DNA of 64,000 nucleotides. It comes from Gamsiella multidivaricata (lineage: Eukaryota; Mortierellomycota; Mortierellomycetes; Mortierellales; Mortierellaceae). Both the position numbers and the translations under genes were made by a program. Positions 52,401 to 64,000 of this stretch are shown here, one piece after another; position 1 is the first letter of the stretch, and each line of letters starts with the position of its first letter. The stretch is from contig NW_026251727.1 of NCBI RefSeq assembly GCF_025024155.1, positions 124,001-188,000 on the forward strand, given 5' to 3'. Under the pieces are notes generated by a model. The model had not been told where the DNA came from. It was given only the letters and a program-made list of their open reading frames with translations, and searched no databases.

Positions 52401-53704
52401 TCGCCAAAATGCAGGGACGAGAGAGTACCCAGGAACCGGATGACTGTGGTTGGAGAAAGAGAACCAGATGACCAAGGGTCCGTTTGAAATGACCCATGTG
52501 GATCCAGCTCGTCCGAATAGCAGAGTCTCATGTTTAATGGCACGAATAAAGGCGGGTTATGGTTCATTATTTGCAAAACGGGTTTTCTTATAATAGCAAT
52601 TGAATCCGCCCGGACTAACGCCAACACCGACACCACCGAGTCATCGTTCAGTTACTCCAGTTACTCAGACAAAAAGTAAAGAGTAATGAATGATCCTCTG
52701 GGCTAGACTGAGTGGAGGTACTTTCGCCTCCGCAATTCATTACCACTCGCGCTCCTTTTCTTCTCTTTCCTTTTCTTCTCTTCTCTTCCTCTTCTGCTTC
52801 TTACTTGCTTCCTTTTGCCATCCTTCGATCCCCACTCCCGCCCATTGAACGCCTTTTACCTCCTAAACTCAAACAACCCTCAACGCCAACAGCTTCAGCA
52901 ACAGCAACGGTCCACATCACCAGCGCACCTACTTGCTATCATTGCATCTGCATCATCTCCAAGTTCTCTTCGCTCGGCCGTGTAATTACCAGCACTCAAT
53001 TTGTACGACAACGTCTGTTCCTCCGTCATTGCCCCCCCTGCCTCACTCATCCCCGACCATTGCCTTTCAGTCTTTCCCCACGCTCCGCCGTGCCCAGCTG
53101 CAACATTCAGGGCCAACACCTCGATCACATCCAACAGAAAAAGAAGAAAAAGCAAAGAATAGCATGGTAGCACGCTAGAGCATAGCTTCTTGCAAACGAT
53201 CCTATTCAGCAGCACTTTTTGCCCGTGCCGCACTTTCTTCTCGTCTCTCTTCTCTGCAATTCAACGCTCATTCCAGCCCTACGCTCGTCCTCATTCGACC
53301 TTTGAATCGAATTCGAGTTCAGCTGCAAGAAAACTTATAATTTTTTTTCTCGCCTTCTTTGTTCTTCCAAACAGTCATATATAGAGCAACACTTCAACAG
53401 TTTTGTTCCCTCCCCCCTCTGCACTTTTTTCGAGCTCTTTTTCATCTTGTTCCTCAACGGACAGGCCGTGCCACGACAGATCGCTTATCCTGCAAGATCC
53501 AATTGATACCTCCGGACATCCCACAGCTGCTCGACTCTGAAGCAGCCCTGCGATATCGATTCCTCCCAAGCAAAGCACGTTCCCAGTCTGCTCCCTTTTT
53601 TTAAGCATTCGTTGCAGCACTTTCTCCCCCTCTTTTTTTCTTTGCCCAACTCTTCCCTTTTTTGGCTGACCTAGACCACTACGGTGTATCTCCAATAATC
53701 CATC
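49495..53704. other. Region of about 4.2 kb without a supported gene
   Basis: The left part is the promoter of alpha-tubulin B. From about 52700 to 53700 the + strand is C/T-rich and is probably the leader of the Ert1-type gene. Between these, ORFs on both strands are short (up to about 110 codons), overlap each other and show no domain. No tRNA, rRNA or mobile element was recognised. Confidence 0.4.
49689..49698 (-). promoter_or_regulatory. Candidate TATA box of alpha-tubulin B
   Basis: TATATATATA about 195 bp upstream of the start codon, followed on the minus strand by a pyrimidine-rich block at about 49680-49560. Confidence 0.5.
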
Positions 53705-54491
53705 ATGGCTACCACAGCGACGACGACCTCGACCGCGATGACGCTTCCTGTGGTGGGCAGATCGACCATGAGTCTTGTGGGTACATCCAGTCCTCCAACC
53801 ACGCCTCCTGCGACTCCTACAAGTCCCATGATGAGCAGCAGTACGCTACCACCCTCGGATCCGGCCAAGGAGGCCACAGCGGATGTTGCGACCAGCACAG
53901 CACCTGCCAAAGTGCAGGCAGTGATGGTGGCAACACCGCCGCCATCACCGCCTCCAGCTTCGCTCTTGACGACTTTGCTGCCTTTGACGCCATTCCCATT
54001 AGGCCCAGGGCTGGATGCTCCTCTGACAGTACCCATTACACTCACAGGACTTGACAATGATTCCGGCCTCTCAATATCGACCGAGGCATCCATTGCAGAA
54101 CCAGTGGTAGCATCTGGCGGATCAATAGCGTCCTCGGTTACTGTGGAGTCAGCACCAGAGACAGTAGCGGTGTCAATGCCTTCATCAGCCGAGGCGACGA
54201 CGTTTTTTGATGACATGATCAATGCACCTCAACCACCGGCCAATATTTTGACACTGAGCCCGACGACATCGTTACCGGATCTCTACCACGATTTCTTTGA
54301 TAATCACCCGGAGCTGTATGACTCTGATCTGTCGTCGGACCCGGAGATGGATCTGGACGATCCAGAGGACATGATTCGCGCTCGCACGATGGCCGATCTG
54401 CGCCAGACAGCCGCGGCTACCACCATGTGAGTTGCTTCATCTTGTTGGGAGGCCGTGGGGTTCGTTTCATGCTTTTGGGAAATGATTGTTA

Positions 54492-54525
<34 letters not shown>

Positions 54526-57500
54526 TTGTTTATGAGCACGTCCTTGAGTGTTTGGGGAGGACATGGTTCAGGAGTGGTTCGTCTACTGGTTCGTCACTTC
54601 TGGAGTTCAGGTGTTCATGCGTTCCTTTTTTTATTTTATTTCTTGGTGAGCGATAATTGGTGGTCGATTCTCTATCCCCCTTATCGCTTCAGTGCATACT
54701 CTGCGGCATCGCAGCATAGTATTGTGCCTCTAGCCATTCCAATCCAGTCAAGAGGGTCATGGGATATAGATATCACTTTTTTTCTGCACTGTATTACACT
54801 GCACTGCGGTCTTATAGATTTCCTGCTTGAAGAGGGAAAGGGCGTCTGTGCTTCTCCTCGCGGCAGTATGTGAGTGCAACAGTCGTTCCTCGGTGATCGT
54901 TCTTCCGATGGCTCACTTTTATTACTGAGGGAAAGGAAGAGATGAGGGGGAGGGAGGGAATGCGCCCAAACTCAATAGCGGGCAGCCTAATTGCTCCGTG
55001 GGCAGTCTCCTCTCTCGCATCGCACGATGCCTCCCCCTCTCTCTCACTCGCATGCTGTCCCACTCGGATGGACACGTCCGTGTCCGTTCCGCTCCTTTCC
55101 CTGACTGGGGCTTTCTTTTCTGGCCTCTACTCCACATCCACATCCACAAAATGTCCTTATTGGACCAACAGATTTGCCCTGAGTGTGGGGCTACCATGGC
55201 TGGTTGTATGGGGTCGGGTCCCCGTCACCCTGTGTCTTTCGCCCCAGTATCGCATCCAGTCCCATTCATGAGTCTTTTCTATCTCTCTCTCTCTCTTTCT
55301 ATCTATCTTTCTTTATCTCTTCTATCTCCATCTATCTTCCCCATCTTCCCCTCCGCCTTTTCCCTCTCTCTCTCTCCGCCTTGGTGGCAATTGCTCCTGG
55401 TTGCCGCCTATCATCTGCCTGTGACGCAAAAATCCCAGCCAAGCGCCACTGATCGCAGACCGGCCCAAACTCGAGACGATCGACACCATCAACCTGATGC
55501 TCCATCACCAGAATGGAAGCAATGGCAACGGTCGCCAGTCCCACACAATGCATACCCACAACCATGGACAGCAGCATGGTCAACTCTCCTCGGACGACAG
55601 CTCGTCTATGCAGGGACCACAGCGCAGGAAAAAGGCTAGCAGGGCGTAAGTTATATGCAACATTTCGTATCACGACGCGTGTCTCTCTCTAGGCAGCACT
55701 GCACGCCACTGACATTTATCGGTCGCCCTCAACGCGTTTTCTTCTCTATAGTTGCTTCCATTGTCAAAAGGCTCACTTGACCTGCGATGACTGTAAGTAG
55801 TTCGTGCTGTTGTTGCTTTTTTTTATATCAGCGGACTATATCAAAGTATGACTATGGTAGGATAGACATGGACTCTGGGATGGATTCGATCCGACAGGGA
55901 GCACGCTTCGGACAGCGTAGGGGTGAAGGCACTCGAGGACCAATAGAGCTATTTGACATATGGGATCCTGTGGTCTATTTACTACCCCACATCAGCATTG
56001 CCCTATACACATGTTTCCACATCATCATCATCTTTGTTTTTCCTTCATTTTGAATGGTGCACAAAGGAGAAGAGGTGGTGTTGGGTCCTTTCTTTTCTGC
56101 CACAAGTTCGAGCTCTTGATTTCACCTGTTTGCTCTCACTACAGGATAATGTACTAATCTCTTGCCCTTCTATTTACAAAATAGCTCGGCCTTGCCAGCG
56201 ATGCGTCAAGCGTGATCTTGCGGGTTCCTGTACCGATGGCGTGAGGAAGAAGGCAAAGTACTTGCAGGACGCACTCGAATCCCAGCAGCAGGCTGCTGAA
56301 CAGGACTCCCTTACAGGCTGCGTCCAAGGTACGTATCAGAGACAACGACAGAATCTGGACAGGTCTTCCTTGTCTTGTGCCCCCTTTTGTCTCTGGGCTT
56401 TGCTTTCCATTTGCACGGCAATCACATTGAGCTCCCCCCTATTTATCTCGTTTCCATCTCTCGCTTTCTTGTCTTGTCACTTTTCACTTTTCTGATCCTT
56501 TTCTTTCTTTTCTTTTTTAGAATCGCCTCTGAGCGATGCTCAGGCGCTGTTCAGTTTCCCCAATGTCCCTTCGTCTACTTCCTCTTCCTCCTCGACGTTA
56601 TCCTCCCTAACAAAAGTCACTGCACCGCTTGTCTCCCTCTCATCTGTTACATCGACTAACAACAGCACCAAGGCGGCCATCCCTGACCACGGCTTTGGAT
56701 CTGACGCTATCAATCTCGAGTACTCTATTCTCTCCACAATGCTTTCCTCGCCCACATCAGACCTGCAGTCGATGACCTCGGAGCTTTCCATGGTCGAGAA
56801 CTGGCAGCGCCAGGGTGCACTCGAAGCCATGGCCAACTCACTTCAGCAGCAGCAGCATCACCGCTCGTCCCTCGCACAGCATCTGTACCACCACCAACAA
56901 CAACAGCAGCAGCAGAGCAGCAATGGTCTTAAGAATGGCACTAGCATGGGTGCTGCCAGAACCAGCAAGCGCAAGTTCCCGAGTAACACGCCCGAGAACG
57001 TGTACGCCAACACCAAGCAGCCCTTCAACTATACCGACGGCTTCCACTACCTCCTGCGCTACGTCCGCGAAAGGTAAAAAAAAGCGTCATCTCCACTTAA
57101 CCCTGTGATGATTTTTTGCTTGTACTTTTCTCCACAATCATCATGATTTTCATCATGCATAACTTGCGGTGGTACTTGATGATCTTTGATGAACAAATGG
57201 AGACTGACCTTGGTATTGTTTCGTTGCATGTATCGATATTAGGATGGACAAGGAGGAGATGATGCGCGTGTGCCGAGCCATGGCCATGTTCCGACCTTCG
57301 TTTATTGCCCTGATCATGAATCTGACGCCAGAGGACCTCATCTTCATGGAGACCTGTTTCCAGCGCACAGTCCTTGTAAGCTTCATATCTTGTATTGTTG
57401 TTTACGCGCAAAAGATTGAACACAACAAAAGTTGCCGCGTGCATGATTCGCTAATAATGTCCTTTGTTGCAATCTTTTTTTAGGAATTTGAGAAGTTGAT

Positions 57501-57837
57501 CAGTTTTTCGGGCACACCTACGGTGGTGTGGCGCCGTACGGGCGAGATTGCGCTTGTGGGCAAGGAGTTTTCATTGCTGACGCAGTGGTCGCGGGACCAG
57601 CTTGTAAACAAGAAGACATATATCTATGAGTTGATGGATAACCAGTCGGCGGTCGAGTACTGGGAAAAGTTCTCGACGCATGCGTTCGAGAACACGGAGC
57701 AGACGGTGATGACGACCTGTATCCTATTGAGTCCGACGAACCGGGTAGTGCCGTGCACGTTCTGTTTTACGATCAAGAGAGATATCTTTGATATTCCATT
57801 GGCGATCGTCGGCAACTTTTTGCCGATCCTTTCATGA
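53705..57837 (+). CDS. ERT1: Ert1/AcuK-type Zn2Cys6 transcription factor with PAS-like C-terminus
   Basis: Seven exons (53705-54426, 55439-55645, 55752-55792, 56185-56328, 56521-57073, 57243-57375, 57484-57837) close to 717 residues. The zinc cluster has all six Cys with spacing C-x2-C-x6-C-x5-C-x2-C-x8-C (C311 to C339; CFHCQKAHLTCDDSRPC), followed by TDGVRKKAKYLQDA as in Ert1, Rds2 and AcuK. The C-terminal part (KLISFSGTPTVVWRRTGEIA, FCFTIKRDIFDIPLAIVGNF) matches their PAS-like domain. These factors switch on gluconeogenic genes on non-fermentable carbon. Exon 1 encodes a Thr/Pro-rich then acidic segment, possibly an activation domain. The 1012-nt first intron is atypical; exon 1 could instead be a separate 241-codon gene, with ERT1 starting at ATG 55497. 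Confidence 0.82.
54494..54523. repeat. Poly-T run (30 bases)
   Basis: Homopolymer of 30 T on the + strand, 70 bp into the first intron of the Ert1-type gene or just after the stop of a separate upstream gene. Confidence 0.9.
55275..55380 (+). promoter_or_regulatory. Pyrimidine block inside the long first intron of the Ert1-type gene
   Basis: About 100 bp of almost pure C/T, including (CT)n runs, lies just before exon 2. Elsewhere in this window such blocks sit near transcription starts, so this may mark an internal promoter; alternatively it is an extended splice-acceptor tract. Confidence 0.35.
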
Positions 57838-57916
57838 GGAGGTCGTTGCTGTCGTTTTTTTTATTTTTTTATTTTTATTTTATTTTATTTGTGCTTTATT
57901 GTTATCCTTCTTTTTT

Positions 57917-57957
57917 GTTGTTGTTGCTGTTGTTGTTGTTGTTGTTGTTGTTGTTTT
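57917..57957. repeat. TTG trinucleotide repeat
   Basis: About 13 units of TTG with one CTG interruption in the 3' flank of the Ert1-type gene. Confidence 0.85.
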
Positions 57958-58185
57958 GCTGTTTCCTTCCTTGAATGCGAACCTTGTTCTTTTATTCTGT
58001 ACATCGTCCTTTTTTTCTCTCTCTTTTTATCCGTCGAGGATGAATTGATGCACGCAAGTCGACTCTCGTGCGTGTTTATAATTTGCTCTCCTTTATCTGT
58101 AAAAAGCTTCTTTAACGGTCTTTTCTTCATCGAAGACGACTCTTTATTAAACAAATACATATATATACAAAAAAAGAAGAAAAGA

Positions 58186-58191
58186 AATAAA
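58186..58191 (+). terminator. Candidate polyadenylation signal of the Ert1-type gene
   Basis: AATAAA about 350 bp after the stop codon in an A-rich stretch. Confidence 0.3.
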
Positions 58192-58386
58192 CATCATTGT
58201 ATTATAGTCCGTTACATCGTCCGTCGTGCGCAGGAGCAGTGTTAGAAGCGTAGCGCAACCTCAGTCTAGATTGTAGTCACTAGCACCTCCCCGGTCTTGG
58301 TCCTGAACAGTTACTACTCATAGAAGACCCCCGTCCATCTGACGTATCTTGCCATACCTCGAATGGGTTCTGGACCATCATAAAAC

Positions 58387-59015
58387 CTAGAAAGATTCAT
58401 CCGCCTGTCCATGTGTAGTGCCCGACACCTGTTGAATCGGTGTAAAGGGCCAAGAGAATAAAAATTCCGGAGATCCTAGGACGGCCGATGTGTCAGCACT
58501 GGTGATCTTGGTGGTATAAACAGGAGAGGAAAGCGGAGAGTGGGCGATATTGGGCGTGGTGGTATGGTTCCGGTGGTAGAAGAACCAAAGGAGAAGAAGG
58601 ATGGGGATAGAGACGAGAGTGATGGCGATCTTGTATTGGCGGAAGAGGCGGATGGAGCGTTGTTCGAGCTGGAGCTCGTATTTCAGACGGTTTAGCTATA
58701 ATGTTTACAAGGAGGATTAAGAGATATATATATATATATAAACTGGTCAGTGACTATTCAGGGTCAAAGCGAAGCGTTGTGAGTATGTTAGCTAGGAATC
58801 TCTGAGTAGAGATAGAGGAAAGACGGTTACGTTGATACGTGCAGCGCCCATGATGCGGGCGCAGATGATGATGCGTTCGTTGACGTCCTTGATCTTGGCG
58901 TCGACGGTCTCGGCGAGGGTTAGGCCAGTGGTTGGGGAGGGCTGTAGCACCGAGCGGAGCTCGTAGCTGTCGAGCGCATGCACCACCCTCGTCTCCAATT
59001 TCTGTCAGGGTAGAG

Positions 59016-59047
<32 letters not shown>

Positions 59048-62000
59048 AAGAAAGAAAGAAAGAAAGCAAAAGAAAGCGAAAATGTTAGTGAACGCGTTCA
59101 TGAATAACTTGTCCCGTAATTTAGTCCGCCGTCTGCCATGGGCTGTTAGCCTTTACCCTGGTATTCTCGTCCAAGTCATCGAGTTTCTCGAGCACCTCTT
59201 CGATCTGTCTCATTTTACACTCAGTCTCTTGGCGCTTCGCCTGTACTTTCGCTTCCAGGAGGGAAATTCGGGCGGTAGCCAAGTCGAACAAGTAGTCCAC
59301 TGGATCGTGGAGTTCGTCGTCGCCATCGCCCTGGTCGTAGTCGTGGCCGTGGTGGTGGTCATGCCAGATATGATGAAGACCACGATCCGAAAGAAGGCGT
59401 CCGAGGTCTGGGAGGTGGTTGTGCAGGTCCTTGATGGTTGGGGATTCTGCGACGGCTTGTGGGGGGTCTGTATCTATGTGAGTTGGGATGCGGAGGAAAA
59501 TGAGAAACGAGGACTTAAAAAGTCGAATACGAAACGCGACGGACAAATCGAGGCTGTTTTCTATGGGGATGGGGGGAGTTACCGATGCAATCCATGAGGC
59601 TGATGGCGATCCGGTTCAGGAACTCGTGGGTCTGCTTCACGGAGGGTGACTCTAACCACATAATATTGGTCTTGTCCCCGTTCATGATCGAGAAGAACGC
59701 AGTCTCCTCTACAGGTACGCATTAAGAGAAAGAAAAATGCGAGTGGATACATATACGCATCATGTCCAGGATGCACTCACTGAATACTGATAGAACTTAC
59801 GATTCTCGTTTAGGATATCAACATTCATAACCGCATCAAACTTCTGGTACTCCACACACCTGGTCAGTTCCACCAGGTACATTTCTAGCCCGTACAGGGC
59901 CTGCCGAGCTTCCTCACAGTGGTCCCGCTCCACACCCTGCCAGTAAGCGTTATCGATCGCACGCTGCATCTGCTCGAACCGCCCCTGTTCCTGGAGGAAA
60001 AAGGATACCTCCCCCATCGCATCTATTTCCTCGATCCCCGTGGGTTCCGAGCCCTCTCGCTCAGGAACGTGTTCGCTCGTCGCACCAGTAGGGTCGCTCT
60101 GAGACCCCTCGTGATGGATCTCTGAGTGATCGTCGTTAGGATGGTGAGGTTCGGTCTTTAGAGCTGTATCGGATGCCATAGACGACGCCTCCGCGGCCGA
60201 ATGTTCCGTATCTACGGCCTTTCTCGGCGTCACAGACGCTTGATCTTCGCTCTCAGGGCTTTGATTCGCCCGTCGTTCCAACTCCAAGATCTTCAGAGGG
60301 TCCATTTTGATGACCGCTCGGACTTCTTCAAACTCCTTCTCCCGCTTATCCAGCGCGACCCTCCGTTCCTCTCTCCATTTCTTCGCCGTGGACTCCAATG
60401 CCCTGTAGGCCACATCGGCCTCCCGAAAGTACTGTGAGCAAGCCTGTTCGAGCGCGACGGGTAGTTTTGCGTACTCGACATCGTTCCCACGTACGCGGAA
60501 GACGTAATGACCTTGGAACTTGGAGTTCTGATAGGATTTGAAGAGGAAATTACGGGGGTTTAATGGCGCGGTGATGTCTTTAATGGCGGTAGTGGGATAA
60601 CTGGAGGTAAGACGCATGAAAAGGGGTACAGGGACTTGGGTTGCGGTAGACGTGAAGAGGCCAGCGACCGAGCCGGTGTTGGGACTTATGGTTGCTGAGG
60701 GGAGCGCGCAGGGCATTAAAGGGAACTGGTAGATTGCGGCCGCACCGGCTGCGACCTGCATCGCGGAGGAGGCTGGGGCAATGGTCGGGGTTGGCGGAGG
60801 AGCTTGCATCAGTGGCTGCGCAGAGTCGCGACAACCTGGGTACAATGTCGCGAACGCGTTTATGAAATCCTTAGGTAAGGGTTCGAGTTCGGCGATGAGC
60901 ACGTTCGGATCTGTATTACACTGACGTGCCTCCGAAAGCGTCCGCGATATTTGGCCGATGTTTGTGCTGCTGCCGCGTGTATTTCTGCGTTTCATGTTCT
61001 CAAACTCTGGAAATCCGTCCCCGTCAGGCGCGACGGAAGAGGAGTCATGAAAACCACTGGGTTTGTGTAGATGAAAACGATGCCCGTATCGGTAGAGATG
61101 TGGCAGGAAGACGCGGTAGTGGTGTCTATGTGGGTTCTCACGGCCGGCTGTATAGACCTCTTCGTCATCCGAATGGACGAACGGGATATCATCAACGAAT
61201 CGCCTTTTTGTGGGATGCTTGCGTCGTCCTGTGAAGCGAGAGATATTGAAGAGCGAACCCAACTGTTCGTCACTCAAGAGAAGGTCCCCAGTCGCGCCTC
61301 CCCCAATCTGGGTAAGGGATGATTGTTTAGCGAAGTTGCTGCTGGACGGGCTTGGAACCCCGCTTGTGATGGCGCCTGCGGGTAAGGATTGCATGGTTGT
61401 GGAGGAGAGGCCAACGTTTCGTTTGATCATCTCTTTGAACCGCGCGGTCGAGGATTCCTTTCCAGTCTCGCTGCTCACGGGTGTACCAGGCGCGCTGCTC
61501 ACGGGTGTACCAGGCGCGCTGGCTGTAATGGAGGTGGTTGTGTTTCTGGTGACAGCGGAGAGGGCTGGAGATCCACCCAGGGTATTGAATCCATAGGCGA
61601 TCACGTAGGCTGGTATGACTCCCGATATGCTTTCACGGCTTTGTGTGGAGCTGCTGCGGATAGGCAGGGGTGGTGGGCGCGTTGGGTCTGTGTGCGGGGG
61701 CTTTAATTTGGTGGGAGATGGGAAGCTGGAGGTCAGCTTTTGTATCAGTCCTCCTGGTCCTTCTCTCCCTATGTCTAAAAAGGAACCGCGACGAGAGAAG
61801 AAGAAGGTAATTGCCGCTGGATATCAGGAAACCTTGCAAAGCAGGGAACCAAGAAAGAAACATGGTCGTGATAAAGACGACGATAGAGACAGAGAAAAGA
61901 TGTTACCTGAAGCTGCGGCTTCCGAATCACTCTCGCCGCTCGTTAGACCACTGGAACTACCACGCGACCTCCGTCGCTCCCGGAGTTTTCTTAGCGGTGT

Positions 62001-63056
62001 AGCTATGGCCTTCCTCCCAATTTTTCCGGTGCTGTGGGTTCTGTGCAGAGCATGGAAATGAGGTACGTCCAAATTCCCGTTTCTCTTGATATCCTCCCCC
62101 ATAGAGGCATAGGCCCCTGTGGATGGTGCAGGGTTGTCGTTGCAAGGCATGGATCTCGGCGGGTGGATAGGATCATCCATGTTGGCGATAGAATGGCGGT
62201 GTGGCCGCATACTGGGTCGTTGAACATAGTGTTTGATCTTCGCGCCCGAAACGCTGGCATCCTTGCTGGCGCTGCTCTGATCCAGGTTGGGACCCGATTG
62301 CGTTGAAAAGAGGGCAGTCAGTGCAGAGACACCCTTCGTGGGCCTTTGTCGCGGCCGTTCAGGGATAACACCAACACTGTTGCGTTTGGAGTGCCGCCTG
62401 GCCAGTGGAGCGCCGCCGCCGCTGATAGATCCTTTTCGGCTGCTGTTATCGGTCGTGGATGAAGAAGATGAGGATCTCAGAAATTTGGAGACGTAGATGC
62501 CAGGAGACAGCGCAGTGGGTGAGCGGAGGAGTCCTCCTGCGACAGCGTTCTTGATAGCAAGTTCTTGATTGGCAGTATTGATGACGATGGCTGGTCGGTC
62601 AAGAGATGCACTAGAGGAAGTGGAAATTGAGGGTAATCCTGTGGGTGTAGTAGACTTGAGTGCTGGCTGTACAAGGAATTTGATGGTGGGCTGTCGCTGT
62701 TGCTGTTGTTGTTGTTGCCGTTGTTGTTGCTGATCTGTATCCTGGGCCTCGCTGGTGGTTGCGGAGGCGGGAGAAGTTAAAGAAGGATGCTCCGACGGAG
62801 AGAGAGGATGAGGTACTGGAGGGATTGGCAGTATTGTTGATGCACCCTCCAGCGGACCTTCCAATGAGCCCTCCAGAGGGCCCTTGAAAGGCGAGAGTGT
62901 GATGGAATCAACTGTGGGGCCAATTGGTTGCAGTTGCTCTTCGTTGTCGCCGTGTTCCTGTCCCTGGATGGGTCCTGGATCAACAGTAAGGGATCTCTGT
63001 GGAGTTTGCGGGGTTTGCGGGGGAGGAGGCGAGCTGTTGGAGTAGGTGCTCTGCAT
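58387..63056 (-). CDS. Large unrecognised protein with one C-terminal membrane segment
   Basis: Six exons, 63056-61907, 61774-59801, 59708-59583, 59473-59157, 59001-58831 and 58695-58387, close in phase to 1348 residues, so apparent separate ORFs form one gene. Residues 1-390 are Ser/Pro/Gln-rich and basic. The middle has ordered-looking parts (SKFQGHYVFRVRGNDVEYAK, LPVALEQACSQYFREADVAY, a coiled coil EEARQALYGLEMYLVELTRC, and QETAFFSIMNGDKTNIMWLE). A second coiled coil (ISLLEAKVQAKRQETECKMR) precedes one hydrophobic helix at about 1269-1287 (IAITLVSIPILLLLWFFYH), then a 60-residue tail. I recognise no family. The layout suggests a membrane-anchored scaffold or lipid-contact protein, but that is a guess. 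The gene is divergent from the partial gene at the right edge. Confidence 0.8.
58723..58741. repeat. AT dinucleotide repeat within an intron
   Basis: A run of alternating AT in the last intron (58830-58696) of the large membrane protein gene. Confidence 0.75.
59012..59068. repeat. Poly-A plus GAAA repeat within an intron
   Basis: Roughly 30 A followed by about six GAAA units on the + strand. On the coding strand this is a T-rich tract just before the acceptor at 59002, so it can serve as an extreme polypyrimidine tract. Confidence 0.85.
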
Positions 63057-63611
63057 GGTGACACGAACGAAGCACTACAGATTGATGAAAATATGGAATG
63101 AAATGAGGATCCAATACGCTAAAAGAGACCTGTGTGGCAGCGCGTGTGGGGTGTCAAGTGTAAAGTGTGGGGTGTGGAGTGTGAAGAGCGGATGGGGAAG
63201 TGGCTCATGGGGAATGGAGAGGAGGCTGATCCCGTTGATCCCCTCCTTTGCCTCTGACTGGCTGACACGGCTGTGCGTGCGGCTGGCCCCGTTTTCCTCT
63301 CCGTGCACTGACGGTGCTCTCATTTGAAGGATGACAGTCAGTCCGTGCGGACTAATTGGGCTGGATTTTCATAACTGATCGATCCATGTCCAGGCGACCC
63401 AGGGCGCAAGCAACGGGACGGAGCAAACAAACAATCAACTCCAACATCTTTGCACACTGGGTAGTGGAATCCCTCTTTTCTTTTCCCTTCCCTTCCCTCT
63501 CTCAATCTCATTCATCCCATCTCCATCCCCATCCCAATCCTGGTCGCTGTCTTGCCATCCAGAAAACCATAGCGCTCAATTGTCGGCAATTACAGGATCG
63601 CTCCTCTACTC
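63057..63611. promoter_or_regulatory. Divergent promoter of the membrane protein gene and the right-edge gene
   Basis: 555 bp. GTGTGGGGTG-type near-repeats occur at about 63144-63185. A C/T-rich block at about 63470-63545 precedes the right-edge gene. No gene is seen. Confidence 0.45.
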
Positions 63612-64000
63612 ATGCATCCCACCAATAAGATGGCAAGTGGTGATGGCAGCAAGTCCCGGCCTAGCTCAGCCATCTGGACCCAACTGTCGAAACCCGCAGA
63701 GAAGAGTCGTATCCGCTCAGGATTTGATCAGCTGAAGAGCCGGTCATCCTTCCTCCACTCCCCAGACTCCTCGACTCTTGAGGATACTCTCTTCAATCCC
63801 AAGGGACGCAAGGTATGAAAGAGTGGACTTTGTGCTCCCTGTGCTCCCTGTTCGTTCCGGAGGAAATCAATAGTTCACCTTATTTCAAACCATGCGATGC
63901 AATGCAGGTTTCTCCTTCCAGGCTCAATTGCACCCATATAAACAAACACACGTCCGCAGCTGGGAAATATTAACTGGAAACAATGTTCCTGAATTATTTT
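63612..64000 (+). CDS. Unidentified gene, first exon only (continues beyond window)
   Basis: An exon from ATG 63612 (or ATG 63630) ends at 63812 with donor AAG|GTATGA in phase 0. It encodes 67 residues rich in Ser, Arg and Lys (SRIRSGFDQLKSRSSFLHSP). The rest of the window, 63813-64000, would be intron with no acceptor that I can confirm. A C/T-rich leader upstream supports a real start. The fragment is too short to assign. Confidence 0.5.

Larger units (their letters stand above)
57838..58386. other. 3' region between convergent Ert1-type gene and membrane protein gene
   Basis: 549 bp containing a (TTG)n repeat at about 57917-57957 and AATAAA at 58186-58191 on the + strand. No gene is seen. 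Confidence 0.5.

Noticed and set aside
58932..59597. 221-codon plus-strand ORF
   Set aside because: Antisense to exons and a homopolymer-bearing intron of the large membrane protein gene.
1..64000. CRISPR arrays, prokaryotic operons, integrated virus or complete transposon
   Set aside because: No regularly spaced direct repeats, no capsid, polymerase, integrase or transposase domain seen on either strand; gene structure is eukaryotic throughout.

Overview
This is a stretch of intron-rich fungal nuclear DNA. Most introns are about 50-230 nt with GT...AG ends, and the last three intron bases are usually TAG. Promoters tend to pair an AT-rich box with a pyrimidine-rich block, and regulatory proteins carry long Gln/Ser/Thr/Pro tracts. 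The gene content (GATA, bZIP and Ert1/AcuK-type factors, ERMES Mdm10, GID4, seipin) is fungal. Overall style suggests an early-diverging filamentous fungus, most likely Mortierellomycota; that placement is an inference. Nearly every gene model below was built by hand: splice sites were accepted only when reading phase closed exactly across every junction and the protein matched a known family.

Layout. 0-15 kb: the 3' part of an unidentified gene, a two-finger GATA factor, GID4 (minus), a long divergent control region, a Msg5-like dual-specificity phosphatase and a convergent bZIP factor (minus). 15-22 kb: a long region with no supportable gene, part of it probably the bZIP leader. 22-25.6 kb: a degenerate thioredoxin, a decayed gene and unresolved ORFs. 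25.5-40.8 kb: a dense housekeeping block with proteasome alpha1, the bc1 complex subunit Qcr7, alpha-tubulin A, an ACOT13-like thioesterase, V-ATPase subunit B, seipin and Mdm10. 41-47.5 kb: two same-strand paralogues of an unrecognised family (Myb/SANT-like N-terminal region, Gln/Thr repeats, charged C-terminal coiled coil). 47.8-49.5 kb: a diverged second alpha-tubulin. 49.5-53.7 kb: no gene seen. 53.7-57.8 kb: an Ert1/AcuK-type Zn2Cys6 regulator with a PAS-like C-terminus. 58.4-63.1 kb: a 1348-residue unrecognised protein with one C-terminal membrane segment. A first exon of a further gene runs off the right edge.

Functional links. Neighbouring genes share broad themes but form no operon-like unit. 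Ert1-type regulation of gluconeogenesis and GID4-directed turnover of gluconeogenic enzymes are opposite arms of carbon-source switching in yeast, although they lie 46 kb apart here. Seipin and Mdm10, adjacent and co-oriented, both serve ER contact sites. Proteasome alpha1 and Qcr7 share a 352-bp divergent promoter.

The observations most worth following are the paired FSFP docking-type motifs in the phosphatase, the lineage-specific tandem family, the unidentified membrane protein, the shared and unshared introns of the two alpha-tubulins, and possible long or alternative leaders for the bZIP and Ert1 genes.
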